Origin: Gammaproteobacteria bacterium HGW-Gammaproteobacteria-1
GTDB taxonomy: Bacteria; Pseudomonadota; Gammaproteobacteria; Thiohalomonadales; Thiohalomonadaceae
Reading direction: 5' to 3'
Length of the DNA stretch: 64,000 nucleotides
Assembly (NCBI GenBank): GCA_002840095.1
Contig: PGZL01000010.1
Location: 78,872-142,871 of the forward strand
Numbering within the stretch: the stretch's first letter is position 1; every line of letters begins with the position of its first letter. A program made the translations under genes and the position numbers. Below are positions 1 through 8,984 of this stretch, piece after piece. The notes under the pieces were generated by a model. It was given only the letters and a program-made list of their open reading frames with translations, made no database searches and was not told where the DNA came from.

Positions 1-339
1 GCCGCACTGCTCGGCCTGCAGGGCTTCACCGGCCTCGATCGCATGGGCAACGAGGTACTGACCCGCGACGCGCTGGCGGCCAGCTTCGGCGTCAAGTTGC
101 GGCCGATACGCTGGGCAATGGGGCAGGAGTTCGAGAGCGCCCGTATGGACCGGGAGATACAGGACAAGGAACGGTTCCTGGATGCCGAGGCCCGCAAAAA
201 GTCGGAGCAGCGCATCACACCGGAGCGGTTCGAGGAGATGCGCCAGGCCACCTTGGAAGGGATAAACGAGGCCCTGGCCGAGCAGCGCAAGCGCGACCAG
301 GCCAAGACCAAACTGGAACAGCAGGGCCGGTGGCGCTAG
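1..339 (+). CDS. C-terminal end of an unidentified mobile-element protein (5' partial)
   Basis: The frame is open from the first base and ends with TAG at 337-339, so only the last 112 residues are visible. They are mostly charged and probably helical, rich in Glu, Arg, Lys and Gln, and finish in a basic stretch. There is no catalytic motif I recognise. The acidic/basic helical tail resembles the ends of very large phage or conjugative-element proteins, but that is only an impression. The internal ATG at 43 is unlikely to be the true start, because the same frame continues upstream with normal composition. It lies inside the putative integrated element that ends near 1343. Confidence 0.5.
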   Translation, partial: AALLGLQGFTGLDRMGNEVLTRDALAASFGVKLRPIRWAMGQEFESARMDREIQDKERFLDAEARKKSEQRITPERFEEMRQATLEGINEALAEQRKRDQAKTKLEQQGRWR

Positions 340-515
340 GTCACCGTCCTGAAAAGGCGCCGCACCTGTTCGTGCAGCCTGGCCATGTCGCCAGACCTGA
401 TGCGCTTCCGCAATAGCCGCATATCACGCCCCCCAAGAGATGCCAAGACATCGACCAAGGCGGCCACGTCGCCTGCGATAACAGCCCGCTGCTTTTTTGT
501 TGTTTGGTATTCCAT
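336..515 (-). CDS. Small hypothetical basic protein (59 aa)
   Basis: A short reading frame convergent with the preceding gene, overlapping its stop by 4 bases. I prefer the ATG at 515 over the TTG at 521: a GAGGG ribosome site lies 7 bases before the ATG, while for the TTG the same site would be almost in contact. The product starts MEYQTTKKQRAV and has an Arg-rich second half (LLRKRIRSGDMARLHEQVRR). It looks helical and could be a small nucleic-acid-binding or regulatory protein of the element, but I do not recognise a family. It could also be chance. Confidence 0.35.
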   Translation of the reverse strand: MEYQTTKKQRAVIAGDVAALVDVLASLGGRDMRLLRKRIRSGDMARLHEQVRRLFRTVT

Positions 516-588
516 TGACAAACCCTCATAATTGCGTTCGCCGCTCCTTGCGGCATGTCAGGTATCGACAGATCAGGAGGTCGACCAC

Positions 589-1197
589 ATGGATACACTC
601 CCTTGTCCCTTAATACGGGCCTTGTTTTTGGCGCTCCTGGCGCTGGCCGTCGGGTGCAGTTCCACCCCAGCGAAGGTCTATCAATCTGTTCCCAGCGCAA
701 AGGTCTCCCGCGTCGTGCTGGCGATCGATAACCGCGATGCCACGGGCGACCTTTCGCAAAACCCGATCTTGTTTGAGATGGTGCGAACAGACGCCGTAGC
801 CCGCCTCAAGACAGCGGGGTATGCGGTGACAGAGATAGGCGACATGGTGGTAAACGACGACTGGCTGAACGCCGTCAGTGGCGACGGCTACACCCACATT
901 CTCTATGCCCACTTCTCGCCGAGCAGCGAAACAACGAAGGTCGCAACGGATGCCTCCGGCAGGGTATACAGCTACCAGGCTGTTGATGTTCCGCTTCGCT
1001 GCAGCCTGCTCACGGTGCCGGAGAAGAAGATGCTTGCTCAGACGACGGTGAACGCCATCACGAGAGGGAAAAGCCAGTTCGATCTAGCCATGGAGAGAGT
1101 GAATCCCGTGCCGCCTGAAGTCGTGTACGCAGAGGCCATCGAATACGCATGCAAGAGCGTTCTCGATGCGATGCACGGGGACCGCTCCGGGACGTAA
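589..1197 (+). CDS. Putative lipoprotein (202 aa)
   Basis: The start is ATG 589 because a strong AGGAGG lies 8 bases upstream (575-580); the frame is open further upstream but without a ribosome site. The N-terminus is a lipoprotein signal peptide: a hydrophobic run ending in LALAVGC, with the lipidated Cys about residue 23, followed by SSTPAKV. The mature part is about 180 residues of mixed alpha/beta type with no motif I can name. It is less GC-rich than the genes after 1.5 kb. It is the last gene before the tRNA-Thr fragment and so probably belongs to the integrated element. Confidence 0.7.
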   Translation: MDTLPCPLIRALFLALLALAVGCSSTPAKVYQSVPSAKVSRVVLAIDNRDATGDLSQNPILFEMVRTDAVARLKTAGYAVTEIGDMVVNDDWLNAVSGDGYTHILYAHFSPSSETTKVATDASGRVYSYQAVDVPLRCSLLTVPEKKMLAQTTVNAITRGKSQFDLAMERVNPVPPEVVYAEAIEYACKSVLDAMHGDRSGT

Positions 1198-1298
1198 TGT
1201 AAAGCGCCTGGAACACTCAATGCACCACATGAACAAAAAACACTAGGCACGGAATGTAAGGTGTTGATCTGATAGTTCCAAAACAGGCGCGCGCAGAG

Positions 1299-1343
1299 TT
1301 CGTAATCAGTAGGTCGGAGGTTCGACTCCTCTCAACGGCACCA
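1299..1343 (+). other. 3' half of tRNA-Thr(CGT): putative attachment-site duplication
   Basis: From TTCGTAATCAG onward the sequence matches the anticodon loop (CGT), 3' anticodon stem, variable loop, T-arm (GGAGG TTCGACT CCTCT) and 3' acceptor (CAACGGC-A-CCA) of a tRNA-Thr with encoded CCA. The 5' half is missing: the bases before it cannot form the D-arm, 5' acceptor or 5' anticodon stem (which would read CTGAT). Integrative elements that use a tRNA 3' end leave exactly such a fragment at the far side. As the fragment is on +, the intact tRNA and the element should lie to the left. Apart from this, 1198-1498 holds no gene I can support. Confidence 0.75.
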
Positions 1344-1498
1344 ATTTTCGCGGCCATCGCGCCGCTGCCCGTGTTAATCTTGTGCGGCCCCGAACGCAGT
1401 GGTTCGCGGCATCGGGTTCAGGGACGGCCCCTTGTTACCCTCCGTGTGTCGACCTTGTGGAACTGCGGTATGACCTCGGTAATGAGGCTGCAATTCCT

Positions 1499-4039
1499 AT
1501 GGCAAAACCCGGTGAACTGCGGGCGCCCCTGGCAGGGGAGCCGAGCCTGAATTCTCTGCTGTCCTCCGACGTGTCCATCGGACAGATCGTCAAACCCTTC
1601 ATACTCGAGTGTCCCCCCGAATTACCGCTGTTCGAGGCCGCGCGCCGCATGAGCGAGGCTCGGGTCAGCTCCATCCTGGTGATGGACGGCGATGTGGTGC
1701 TGGGGATCTGGACCGAGCGCGACGCCCTGCTGGTTGATTTCGACGATCCCGCAGCATTTACCCGCCCGGTGCGCGAGGTGATGAGCGCACCGGTGCGTAC
1801 GGTGGATGTCGCGCTCGGCCTGCAGGAACTGGCCGTCAAGTTCCGTGAAGAGCATGTGCGCCACTATCTGGTAACGGACGCCGCCGGCGCTCGTCGCGGC
1901 ATCGTGTCGCAGACCGATGTCGTGCTCAACCAGGGTATCGAGCACTACCTGCGCTTGCGCAGTGTCGATTCGGTGGTGCGCAGCGGGCTGCAGTCCCTGC
2001 CCGAGACGGCGACCCTGGCGCAGGTGGCCGCCCTGATGCGGCAGGCGGTGACCGATGCGGTGGTGGTGAGTTACGCCGACGGCAGTTGGGGCATTCTGAC
2101 TGAACGCGATGTCGTGCGCCTGGTTGCGCAGAAGTGCGGCAACGAATTTGCGGGCGGGCTGGCCAGCCGACCGTTGCTCACCGTGGGGCAGCGCACCAGC
2201 CTGTATCGCGTCCGCGCCATGCTGAGTGAAAGCAAACTGCGACACATCGGTGTATTGGGCGATGACGGCGCTCTCGCCGGTGTGGTGAGCTTCAGCGACA
2301 TCCTGAGCGGGATGGAGCTGGTTTATGTGCAGGAACTGCAACATGCCCTGCGGGATCGCGATGAAGCGCTCAACGTCTCGCAGCGCAATCTCCATCTGGC
2401 GGAAAGAGTCATCGAGAGTTCGCTTGAGGGCATCATGGTGACCGACGAGCACTCGGTCATCATTTCGGTCAACCCGGCCTTCACCCGTCTCACCGGCTAC
2501 GGCGCGGGCGAGGTGGTGGGCAATACGCCGGCGATGCTCAGTTCCGGCCGGCACGACAAGGCCTTTTACGATGCCATGTGGGACTCGTTGCGACAGACCG
2601 GGTATTGGCAGGGCGAGGTATGGAACAGACGCAAGAGCGGCGAGATATTCCCCGAGTTGCTGACCATCGCCGCCATAAGGAACCGCGAGGGCAGATTGAC
2701 CCACTACGCGGCGCTGTTCAGCGACATCACGGAAATGAAGGAAAACGAGGAGCGCATCCGCCACCTGGCCTACTACGATGTGCTCACCGGCCTGCCCAAT
2801 CGCCGCCTGCTGGAGGACCGGCTGCGTGTGGCGCTGGCCCATGCCCATCGCAACCGGCGACAACTGGCGGTACTGTTCATCGATCTCGACCGCTTCAAAC
2901 GCATCAACGACAGTCTCGGTCATGAGGTGGGTGACCGCCTGCTGGTGGCCGTCGCCCATCGCCTGCGCAATGTGCTGCGCGAGGATGACACCGTGGCGCG
3001 CATGGGGGGCGATGAATTCGTCGCCGTGCTGAGCGACATCGAAAGTCCGGATCATGCAGTACAAATCGCGCTCCGCCTGATCGGGGCGCTGATGTGCCCG
3101 GTGCGGGTCGACGAGCATGAGCTGGTGGTCACCACCAGTGTCGGCATCAGCATCTATCCAGATGACAGCGATTCGGCCCTGGCATTGGTGAAAAATGCGG
3201 ATATCGCCATGTATCGCGCCAAGGACAGCGGCCGCAACAGCTTCCAACTCTACGCCCCGGCGATGAATGCCCGTTCACTGGAACACCTGGCGCTGGAGAG
3301 TGCCCTGCATCGTGCGCTGGAGCGGGGCGAATTCGAACTGTATTACCAGCCGCTGCTCGATGCCGGTCACTGCCGCATCGTGGCGGCCGAGGCCCTGCTG
3401 CGCTGGCACCACCCCGAGCTGGGCCTGGTCGCTCCGGCCGACTTCATTCCCCTGGCGGAGGAAACCGGGCTGATCATTCCCATCGGCGCATGGGTGCTGC
3501 GCAGCGCCTGCCTGCAGCTGGCGCAGTGGCACGCCCAGGGACACCGCGACCTGCGCGTTGCAGTCAATATTTCCGCGCGCCAGTTCCATGACCCGGATTT
3601 CATTACGCTGGCCGGGCGTATCGTTGGGGAGGCCGGAATCGACCCGCGCCACATCACTCTGGAGCTGACCGAAAGCATGCTGATGGACGATGCGCTGGAT
3701 ACCATCCGTATGCTGGCGCAGCTGCACAACATGGGCTTTGCCATCGCCATGGACGACTTTGGTACCGGCTACTCGTCGTTGAGCTATCTAAAACGGTTCC
3801 CCATCAACGAGTTGAAGGTCGATCGCGTATTCATTCGTGATATCGAACGCAGTGCGGAAGATGCCGCCATCGTTTCCGCCATTATCGGCCTGGCTCACAG
3901 CCTGGGCCTGCGCGTGGTGGCCGAGGGCGTGGAAACGGCGTCGCAGCTCACTTTCCTGCAACAGCAGGGCTGTGACTTTCTGCAGGGGTTTCACTTCAGT
4001 CCGCCGGTGGCGGTGGGGGAGTTTGATAGATTGCTGTAA
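1499..4039 (+). CDS. CBS-CBS-CBS-CBS-PAS-GGDEF-EAL c-di-GMP signalling protein
   Basis: Cytoplasmic protein of 846 residues with no membrane segment. Order: two CBS pairs (about 28-145 and 155-270), a PAS domain (about 290-415, with the LTGY and GEVWNRRKSGE signatures), GGDEF (about 420-580) and EAL (about 590-840). The cyclase keeps MGGDEF and an RxxD inhibitory site (REDD) five residues before it. The EAL part keeps EALLRW, NISARQF, DDFGTGYSS and LKVD, so both activities look possible. CBS domains usually bind adenine nucleotides, suggesting control by energy state. I chose ATG 1499 (MAKPGEL); a GTG at 1382 in the same frame would add 39 residues without CBS similarity. It converges on nadC. 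Confidence 0.9.
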   Translation: MAKPGELRAPLAGEPSLNSLLSSDVSIGQIVKPFILECPPELPLFEAARRMSEARVSSILVMDGDVVLGIWTERDALLVDFDDPAAFTRPVREVMSAPVRTVDVALGLQELAVKFREEHVRHYLVTDAAGARRGIVSQTDVVLNQGIEHYLRLRSVDSVVRSGLQSLPETATLAQVAALMRQAVTDAVVVSYADGSWGILTERDVVRLVAQKCGNEFAGGLASRPLLTVGQRTSLYRVRAMLSESKLRHIGVLGDDGALAGVVSFSDILSGMELVYVQELQHALRDRDEALNVSQRNLHLAERVIESSLEGIMVTDEHSVIISVNPAFTRLTGYGAGEVVGNTPAMLSSGRHDKAFYDAMWDSLRQTGYWQGEVWNRRKSGEIFPELLTIAAIRNREGRLTHYAALFSDITEMKENEERIRHLAYYDVLTGLPNRRLLEDRLRVALAHAHRNRRQLAVLFIDLDRFKRINDSLGHEVGDRLLVAVAHRLRNVLREDDTVARMGGDEFVAVLSDIESPDHAVQIALRLIGALMCPVRVDEHELVVTTSVGISIYPDDSDSALALVKNADIAMYRAKDSGRNSFQLYAPAMNARSLEHLALESALHRALERGEFELYYQPLLDAGHCRIVAAEALLRWHHPELGLVAPADFIPLAEETGLIIPIGAWVLRSACLQLAQWHAQGHRDLRVAVNISARQFHDPDFITLAGRIVGEAGIDPRHITLELTESMLMDDALDTIRMLAQLHNMGFAIAMDDFGTGYSSLSYLKRFPINELKVDRVFIRDIERSAEDAAIVSAIIGLAHSLGLRVVAEGVETASQLTFLQQQGCDFLQGFHFSPPVAVGEFDRLL

Positions 4040-4041
4040 GA

Positions 4042-4189
4042 AAGTTTCGAGTTTGGAGTTTCGAAAAACCACGACACAATTTTGCCGAAACTCGAAACTC
4101 GAAACTCGAAACTCGAAACTCGAAACTCGAAACTCGAAACTCGAAACTCGAAACTCGAAACTCGAAACTCGAAACTCGAACTCGAAACT
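4042..4189. repeat. CGAAACT heptamer repeat with inverted left arm
   Basis: Left arm 4044-4063 carries the heptamer in inverted orientation with one change (GTTTCGA, GTTTGGA, GTTTCG). A 22-base spacer containing ACCACGACACAATTTTG follows. The right arm, 4086-4189, has 13 perfect CGAAACT units in tandem, one unit short by a base, and a last unit. The arms can pair into a hairpin. It fills the space between two convergent genes, and the nadC stop codon lies at its right edge. A near-identical element starts at 63874. Confidence 0.95.
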
Positions 4190-5033
4190 ACATAACAATC
4201 CGCATCGACAGGTCCACTGCCCGCACATTCTTGGTGATGGCGCCGATGGAGATGTAGTCGACGCCGGTATCGGCGATGTTGCGGATATTGTCCAGGGTGA
4301 TGCCGCCGGAGGCCTCCAGCCTGGCCTGGCCGCGGGTGATCTCCACCGCCTGGCGCAGGGTGGCGGGGTCCATGTTGTCCAGCAATACGATGTCGGCGCC
4401 GGCCGCCAGTGCCTCGTGCAACTGTTGCAGGTCCTCCACTTCCACCTCGACCGGAATATCGTGCGGCGCATGGTGCCTTGCCTGGGCGACGGCGTGGGCG
4501 ATGGAGCCCGCGGCGGCGATATGGTTTTCCTTGATCAATACGCCGTCATACAGCCCCATGCGGTGGTTGCGGCCGCCGCCGCAGCGCACGGCGTATTTCT
4601 GGGCCTGGCGCAGTCCCGGCAGGGTTTTGCGCGTATCGAGCAACTCGACGCCGCTGCCGTCGAGGGCGGCGACGTAGCGCCGCACCTCGGTGGCGGTGCC
4701 GGACAGGGTTTGCAGGAAGTTGAGCGCGCTGCGTTCGCCGCTGAGCAGGGTGCGGGCCGGACCGTAAACGACGCAGAGGATCTGATTGGCGCTGACGGTG
4801 TCGCCGTCCTGTACCCGCCAGTCGATGCGTACGGCGGCGTCCAGCAACTGGAATGCCTGCTCGAACCAGGGGCGGCCGCAGATTACGGCGTGCTCGCGGC
4901 ATATCACCGTGGCCTCGGCCTGCTTGTCCTCGTCGATCAACATCGCCGTGATGTCGCCGCTGCCCACATCTTCGTGCAGGGCGCGGCGCACATCCTCGCG
5001 CACGTCGTAAACGGAAACGTCGTCCGGCGCCAT
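4188..5033 (-). CDS. nadC: Nicotinate-nucleotide pyrophosphorylase (decarboxylating)
   Basis: Quinolinate phosphoribosyltransferase, 281 residues, the normal family length. It converts quinolinate and PRPP to nicotinate mononucleotide, CO2 and pyrophosphate in de novo NAD synthesis. Signatures: [10 protein letters not shown] near the N-terminus, then [44 protein letters not shown] and the C-terminal LEASGGI and [11 protein letters not shown]. The start lies 4 bases after the FKBP stop, so the two form an operon. Nicotinate mononucleotide is also the substrate of CobT, encoded at 12.1 kb. The stop TAG touches the heptamer repeat. Confidence 0.97.
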   Translation of the reverse strand: MAPDDVSVYDVREDVRRALHEDVGSGDITAMLIDEDKQAEATVICREHAVICGRPWFEQAFQLLDAAVRIDWRVQDGDTVSANQILCVVYGPARTLLSGERSALNFLQTLSGTATEVRRYVAALDGSGVELLDTRKTLPGLRQAQKYAVRCGGGRNHRMGLYDGVLIKENHIAAAGSIAHAVAQARHHAPHDIPVEVEVEDLQQLHEALAAGADIVLLDNMDPATLRQAVEITRGQARLEASGGITLDNIRNIADTGVDYISIGAITKNVRAVDLSMRIVM

Positions 5034-5037
5034 GGCG

Positions 5038-5382
5038 TCAGCTGACCGCCAGCAATTCCACGTCGAAGATCAGCGTTGCATTGGGCGGGATGACGCCGCC
5101 GGCGCCGCGGGAGCCGTAGCCCAGGTTGGCGGGGATCGTCAGCTTGCGGGTGCCGCCCACTTTCATGCCGGCCACGCCTTCGTCCCAGCCGCGGATGACC
5201 TGGCCCGCACCCAGCTTGAAGCGGAAAGGATCGTTGCGGTCCTTGCTGGAGTCGAACTTGTTGCCGTTTTCCAGCCAGCCGGTGTAGTGCACGGTGACCA
5301 TCTGGCCGGACTTGGCCTCATCGCCCTCGCCGCTGACGAGGTCTTCGTACTTCAATCCGGAATCGGTGATCTTGGCAGTCAT
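5038..5382 (-). CDS. FKBP-type peptidyl-prolyl cis-trans isomerase (114 aa)
   Basis: A single-domain FKBP catalysing proline isomerisation. It has no signal peptide, so it is probably cytoplasmic. Motifs: [65 protein letters not shown], all characteristic of the FKBP fold with its aromatic pocket. The ATG at 5382 has AGGAG 8 bases upstream, which decides the start. It is the promoter-proximal gene of the FKBP-nadC operon. Confidence 0.95.
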   Translation of the reverse strand: MTAKITDSGLKYEDLVSGEGDEAKSGQMVTVHYTGWLENGNKFDSSKDRNDPFRFKLGAGQVIRGWDEGVAGMKVGGTRKLTIPANLGYGSRGAGGVIPPNATLIFDVELLAVS

Positions 5383-5461
5383 CGGAAAGTCTCCTGGTTG
5401 GGAAGGGAATGGCGTGATTGTACCTGTAACCACGGTTGGTAGGGTGGATAAGCGCCCAAAA

Positions 5462-5592
5462 CCAGATAAAAGAGCAAAGAGGAAAGATGCAAGGGAAGGT
5501 GTGCGCTGCGCGCACGGTGGTTTGAATTCAACACTGCACGAGCGCAGCGAGTTCATCCACTTGTATCTTGTTACTTGTATCTTGTATCTCCG
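5462..5592 (-). repeat. ACAAGAT/ACAAGTG heptamer inverted element (copy 1)
   Basis: Read on the - strand: a run of 7-base units (GATACAA, GATACAA, GTAACAA, GATACAA), then ATGAACTCGCTGCGCTCGTG, a GAATTCAAA stretch, GTGCGCGCAGCGCAC, and a degenerate inverted arm rich in TTTGCTC and TATCT. The same order of blocks is found at 37850-37978 and 44996-45114. The upstream symporter gene ends inside this element. Confidence 0.9.
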
Positions 5593-6953
5593 CTCTTCCC
5601 TGGCCCCTTGAAGTATTCGTCCTTCAGTTTCTTCACCAACCCGGCCAGCAGGACCAGGGCCAGCAGGTTGGGCAGGGCCATCAGCAGGTTGGTGATGTCG
5701 GCGATATTCCACACCAGCTCCAGCGGCACTGCGGCGCCCACCACCACCAGCAGGGTGAACACCACGCGATAGGGCATGACCGCCTTTTCGCCGAACAGGA
5801 AGTAGGCGGAGCGATCGCCGTAATAGGACCAGGCGATGATGGTGGAGAAGGCGAACAGGGCCAGGCCCAGGCCCACCACGATGGCGCCGCCGGTGCCGAG
5901 GGATTCGCTGAAGGCGAAGGCGGTGAAGGCCGCGCCTTTCATTTCCTCCGGCCGCACTTCCCAGGCGCCGCTGACCACGATCACCAGACCGGTCATGGTG
6001 CAGATCACCAGGGTGTCGATGAAGGGCTCGAGCATGGCCACCAGGCCCTCGCGCACCGGCTCGTTGGTCTTTGCCGCGGCATGGGCCATGGGGGAGGAGC
6101 CGAGGCCGGCCTCGTTGGAGAACAGGCCACGCGCCACACCCCAACGGATGGCTTCGCCCACCGCGGCGCCGCCCGCGGCCCAGGGATTGAGCGCGTAATT
6201 GAATATGGTGGCGAAGGCCCCCGGGATGGCCTCGATGTGGTTGAACAGCACGATCAGTGCGGCGGAGATGTAGAGGATGGCCATGAAGGGGACCAGGGTG
6301 GCGGCGACGCGGGCGATGCGCTTGACGCCGCCGAGGATCACCAGGCCGACCAGGATGGCCATGACCACGCCCACCAGCCAGGCATCCTGACGCAGCTCGG
6401 GCCAGATGAAGGCGATGCCGTCCACCACCGAGTTGGCCTGCACCATGTTGCCGATGCCGAAGGAGGCGACGAGGGCGAAGGCGGCGAACAGCACGGCCAT
6501 GCGCTTCATCCTGAGGCCGTGCAGCAGGGTGTACATGGGACCGCCGGCCACGCTGCCGTCCGGGGCCACTTCACGGAACTTCAGCGCCAGGGTGCATTCG
6601 GTGAATTTGGTGGCCATGCCGAAGAAGGCGGTCATCCACATCCAGAACAGGGCACCGGGGCCGCCCAGGGTGATGGCGGTGGCGACGCCGGCGATGTTGC
6701 CGGTGCCGACGGTGGCGGAGAGGGCGGTGGCCAGGGCCTGGAAATGCGATACCTCGCCCTGGTGGCTCGGGTCGCTGTAACGGCCGCCGAGGATGTGGGT
6801 GGCGTGGCGGAAGCCGCGCAACTGCACCAGTCCCATGCGCAGGGTGAGGTAGAGGCCGATGCCGAGCAGCAGCAGCAGGGTGATGGGATTGCCCCACAGC
6901 AGGCCGGCGAGCGAGCCGGTGAGTTCGGTGAGGCGCGCGAGCAGCGGTTCCAT
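5571..6953 (-). CDS. Sodium:alanine symporter family (AGCS) transporter
   Basis: Inner-membrane amino-acid:cation symporter of 460 residues, close to the AGCS norm. Family signatures: GGRYSDPSHQGEVSHFQAL followed by ATALSATVGTGNIAGVA (the ion/substrate-binding helix), GGPMY, GVARGLFSNEAGLGSSPMAHA and SYYGDRSAYFLFG. About 10-11 hydrophobic segments are visible. I chose ATG 6953 (MEPLLARL), preceded by GGGAG; the longer frame from 7016 adds an arginine-rich lead with no ribosome site. The substrate is probably alanine or glycine but cannot be read from sequence. The last five residues (DTRYK) are encoded by the heptamer repeat. Confidence 0.93.
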   Translation of the reverse strand: MEPLLARLTELTGSLAGLLWGNPITLLLLLGIGLYLTLRMGLVQLRGFRHATHILGGRYSDPSHQGEVSHFQALATALSATVGTGNIAGVATAITLGGPGALFWMWMTAFFGMATKFTECTLALKFREVAPDGSVAGGPMYTLLHGLRMKRMAVLFAAFALVASFGIGNMVQANSVVDGIAFIWPELRQDAWLVGVVMAILVGLVILGGVKRIARVAATLVPFMAILYISAALIVLFNHIEAIPGAFATIFNYALNPWAAGGAAVGEAIRWGVARGLFSNEAGLGSSPMAHAAAKTNEPVREGLVAMLEPFIDTLVICTMTGLVIVVSGAWEVRPEEMKGAAFTAFAFSESLGTGGAIVVGLGLALFAFSTIIAWSYYGDRSAYFLFGEKAVMPYRVVFTLLVVVGAAVPLELVWNIADITNLLMALPNLLALVLLAGLVKKLKDEYFKGPGKSGDTRYK

Positions 6954-7092
6954 GTTTCTCTCCCGGAGGTTTTCCGCCGGATTATACACGGCCCGCAGCG
7001 GCCGTCGGCGCAACATCCTGTTAACAGCCGGCGCGTATTCGTGTAACGTTGGGACTCAATCCTAACGACATCTTTCACGACGCAACGCCGCC

Positions 7093-7815
7093 ATGCAGCC
7101 GTTCCTGCGCCCCCTGTGGGACAGCATCCGTGATTTGTTGCCGATCATCCTGGTCATCGGCTTCTTCCAACTGGTAGTCCTGCAACAGCCGATCCCTGAG
7201 TTCGGCCGTATCCTGATCGGCGTGCTGTTCGTGGTGCTGGGCCTGGCGCTGTTCGTGCGCGGCCTGCAGATGGGGCTGTTTCCCATCGGCGAGAACATGG
7301 CCCATGCCTTTGCCCGCAAGGGCAGCGTACTCTGGTTGCTGGCGTTCGCCTTTGCCCTGGGATTCGGCACCACCATCGCCGAGCCGGCCCTGATCGCCGT
7401 CGGCAACGAGGCGGCGCGGGTTGCCGCGGCGGGCGGCATGATCGCGGACACCGATGAGTCGCGCCAGAGCTACGCCTCGGGCCTGCGCCTGACGGTGGCG
7501 CTGTCAGTCGGTTGTGCCATCGTCATCGGCGTGTTGCGCATACTCAAGGGCTGGCCGATCCAGTACCTGATCATCGGCGGTTATCTCGGCGTGGTGATCA
7601 TGACGATGTTTGCACCGCCGGAGATCATCGGCATCGCTTACGATTCGGGCGGCGTCACCACCTCCACCATCACCGTGCCGCTGGTCACCGCCCTCGGCGT
7701 GGGGTTGGCTTCCTCCATCAAGGGACGCAATCCGATGACCGACGGCTTCGGACTCATCGCCTTCGCCTCGCTGACGCCGATGATCTTCGTCATGGGCTAC
7801 GGGATGGCCATATGA
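7093..7815 (+). CDS. DUF1538 membrane protein, first copy
   Basis: A 240-residue integral membrane protein with about six to seven hydrophobic helices. It shows the family features [25 protein letters not shown] and the C-terminal [24 protein letters not shown], which recur almost unchanged in the next gene. DUF1538 proteins are predicted membrane transporters or channels without an established substrate. It overlaps the second copy by ATGA and is followed by P-II-like and CBS genes, so it probably forms a heteromeric, nucleotide-regulated membrane complex (inference). Its promoter should lie in 6954-7092, shared divergently with the symporter. Confidence 0.85.
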   Translation: MQPFLRPLWDSIRDLLPIILVIGFFQLVVLQQPIPEFGRILIGVLFVVLGLALFVRGLQMGLFPIGENMAHAFARKGSVLWLLAFAFALGFGTTIAEPALIAVGNEAARVAAAGGMIADTDESRQSYASGLRLTVALSVGCAIVIGVLRILKGWPIQYLIIGGYLGVVIMTMFAPPEIIGIAYDSGGVTTSTITVPLVTALGVGLASSIKGRNPMTDGFGLIAFASLTPMIFVMGYGMAI

Positions 7816-8591
7816 ACGGTCACCTGCAGCTGATCCTCGACACCCTCGGCGGCACCCTGCGTGACGTGCTGCCCATCGCGGTGGTTATCTTCGGTTTCCA
7901 GCTGTTCGTGTTGCGCCAGCGCATTCCGCACCTGAAGCAGGTGCTGACGGGATTTGTCTATGTGCTGATCGGGCTGTCGCTGTTCCTCATTGGACTGCAG
8001 GAGGCCCTGTTTCCCCTCGGTAGCCTGATGGCGCAGCAGCTCACCGACCCCGCCTTCATCTTCGGTGCCGGGAAGGCGACCGCAACGCCGCAGTGGCACG
8101 ATTATCTGTGGGTCTACGCCTTCGGCGCGGCCGTCGGTTTCGCGGCGGCCATCGCCGAACCGGCCCTGATGGCCGTGTCGCTCAAGGCGCATGCCGTGTC
8201 CGGCGGCGCCATCGGCGTCCTGGGCTTGCGCGTCGCCGTGGCGCTGGGTGCCGCCTTCGGCATCGTGTTGGGTACGTTCCGCCTGGTTACCGGCACGCCG
8301 CTGCACTATTACATTATCGCGGCCTACGTCATCGTCATCATCCAGACCCTGTTCGCGCCGCGCGCCATCGTGCCGTTGGCCTATGATTCCGGAGGGGTGA
8401 CCACGTCGACCGTGACCGTGCCCCTGGTCACTGCCCTCGGCCTGGGACTGGCGACGCAGGTGCCGGGACGCGATCCCCTGCTGGACGGTTTCGGGCTCAT
8501 CGCCACCACCTGCCTGTTTCCGATCATCTCTGTAATGGGCTATGCCCAGATAAGCGAATGGCGCGCGCGCCGTGCCCGGCACCTGCCATGA
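7812..8591 (+). CDS. DUF1538 membrane protein, second copy
   Basis: A 259-residue membrane protein paralogous to its upstream neighbour: it shares [21 protein letters not shown] and [24 protein letters not shown]. The start is the ATG at 7812, overlapping the previous stop as ATGA, which implies translational coupling and roughly equal expression. The frame is open further upstream but there overlaps the first copy. The AEPAL and DSGGVTTST motifs in both copies suggest a pseudo-symmetric dimer with a conserved polar path. It ends in a short basic cytoplasmic-looking tail. Confidence 0.85.
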   Translation: MNGHLQLILDTLGGTLRDVLPIAVVIFGFQLFVLRQRIPHLKQVLTGFVYVLIGLSLFLIGLQEALFPLGSLMAQQLTDPAFIFGAGKATATPQWHDYLWVYAFGAAVGFAAAIAEPALMAVSLKAHAVSGGAIGVLGLRVAVALGAAFGIVLGTFRLVTGTPLHYYIIAAYVIVIIQTLFAPRAIVPLAYDSGGVTTSTVTVPLVTALGLGLATQVPGRDPLLDGFGLIATTCLFPIISVMGYAQISEWRARRARHLP

Positions 8592-8633
8592 CATTGCGGC
8601 ACTGAGCTCCGCTGACCTACCAAGGAGGCTGTT

Positions 8634-8984
8634 ATGCATTTCAAGCTGTTGATAGCGTTGTTGGAGGACGACAAGACCGACGCCGTGCTGAAGGCGGCGC
8701 GGGACGCCGGCGCCACCGGCGCCACGGTGCTGAACCAGGCGCGCGGCGAGGGGCTGAAGCAGGCCAAGACCTTTTTCGGCCTGACGCTGGAGACGCAGCG
8801 CGACATGGTGCTGTTTCTGGTCGAGGAGCACCTGAGCCGCAAGATACTGGAAAAGGTGGCCGAGGTCGGGCAGTTCGACGCCAAGCCCGGTACCGGCATC
8901 GCCTTCCAGATCGACGTGGAGGATGCGATGGGCGTGGCACAGCAGGTGCAGAAGCTGACGGCGGTGGTGGAGGAAGAACTATGA
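8634..8984 (+). CDS. P-II family signalling protein (GlnB-like)
   Basis: A 116-residue protein with the ferredoxin-like P-II pattern: FKLLIALLEDDKTDAVLKAARDAGATGATVLNQARG, then a T-loop region shortened relative to GlnB, and a second beta-alpha-beta half. No conserved uridylylation tyrosine is evident, so it is not a typical GlnB/GlnK. P-II-like proteins usually sense adenine nucleotides and bind a neighbouring transporter; here the neighbours are the DUF1538 pair. A strong AAGGAGG lies 7 bases before the ATG. The stop overlaps the next start (ATGA). Confidence 0.8.
   Translation: MHFKLLIALLEDDKTDAVLKAARDAGATGATVLNQARGEGLKQAKTFFGLTLETQRDMVLFLVEEHLSRKILEKVAEVGQFDAKPGTGIAFQIDVEDAMGVAQQVQKLTAVVEEEL

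Noticed and set aside
1261..1343. A complete tRNA-Thr gene
   Set aside because: Only the 3' half is present; the preceding bases cannot form the acceptor, D-arm or 5' anticodon stem.
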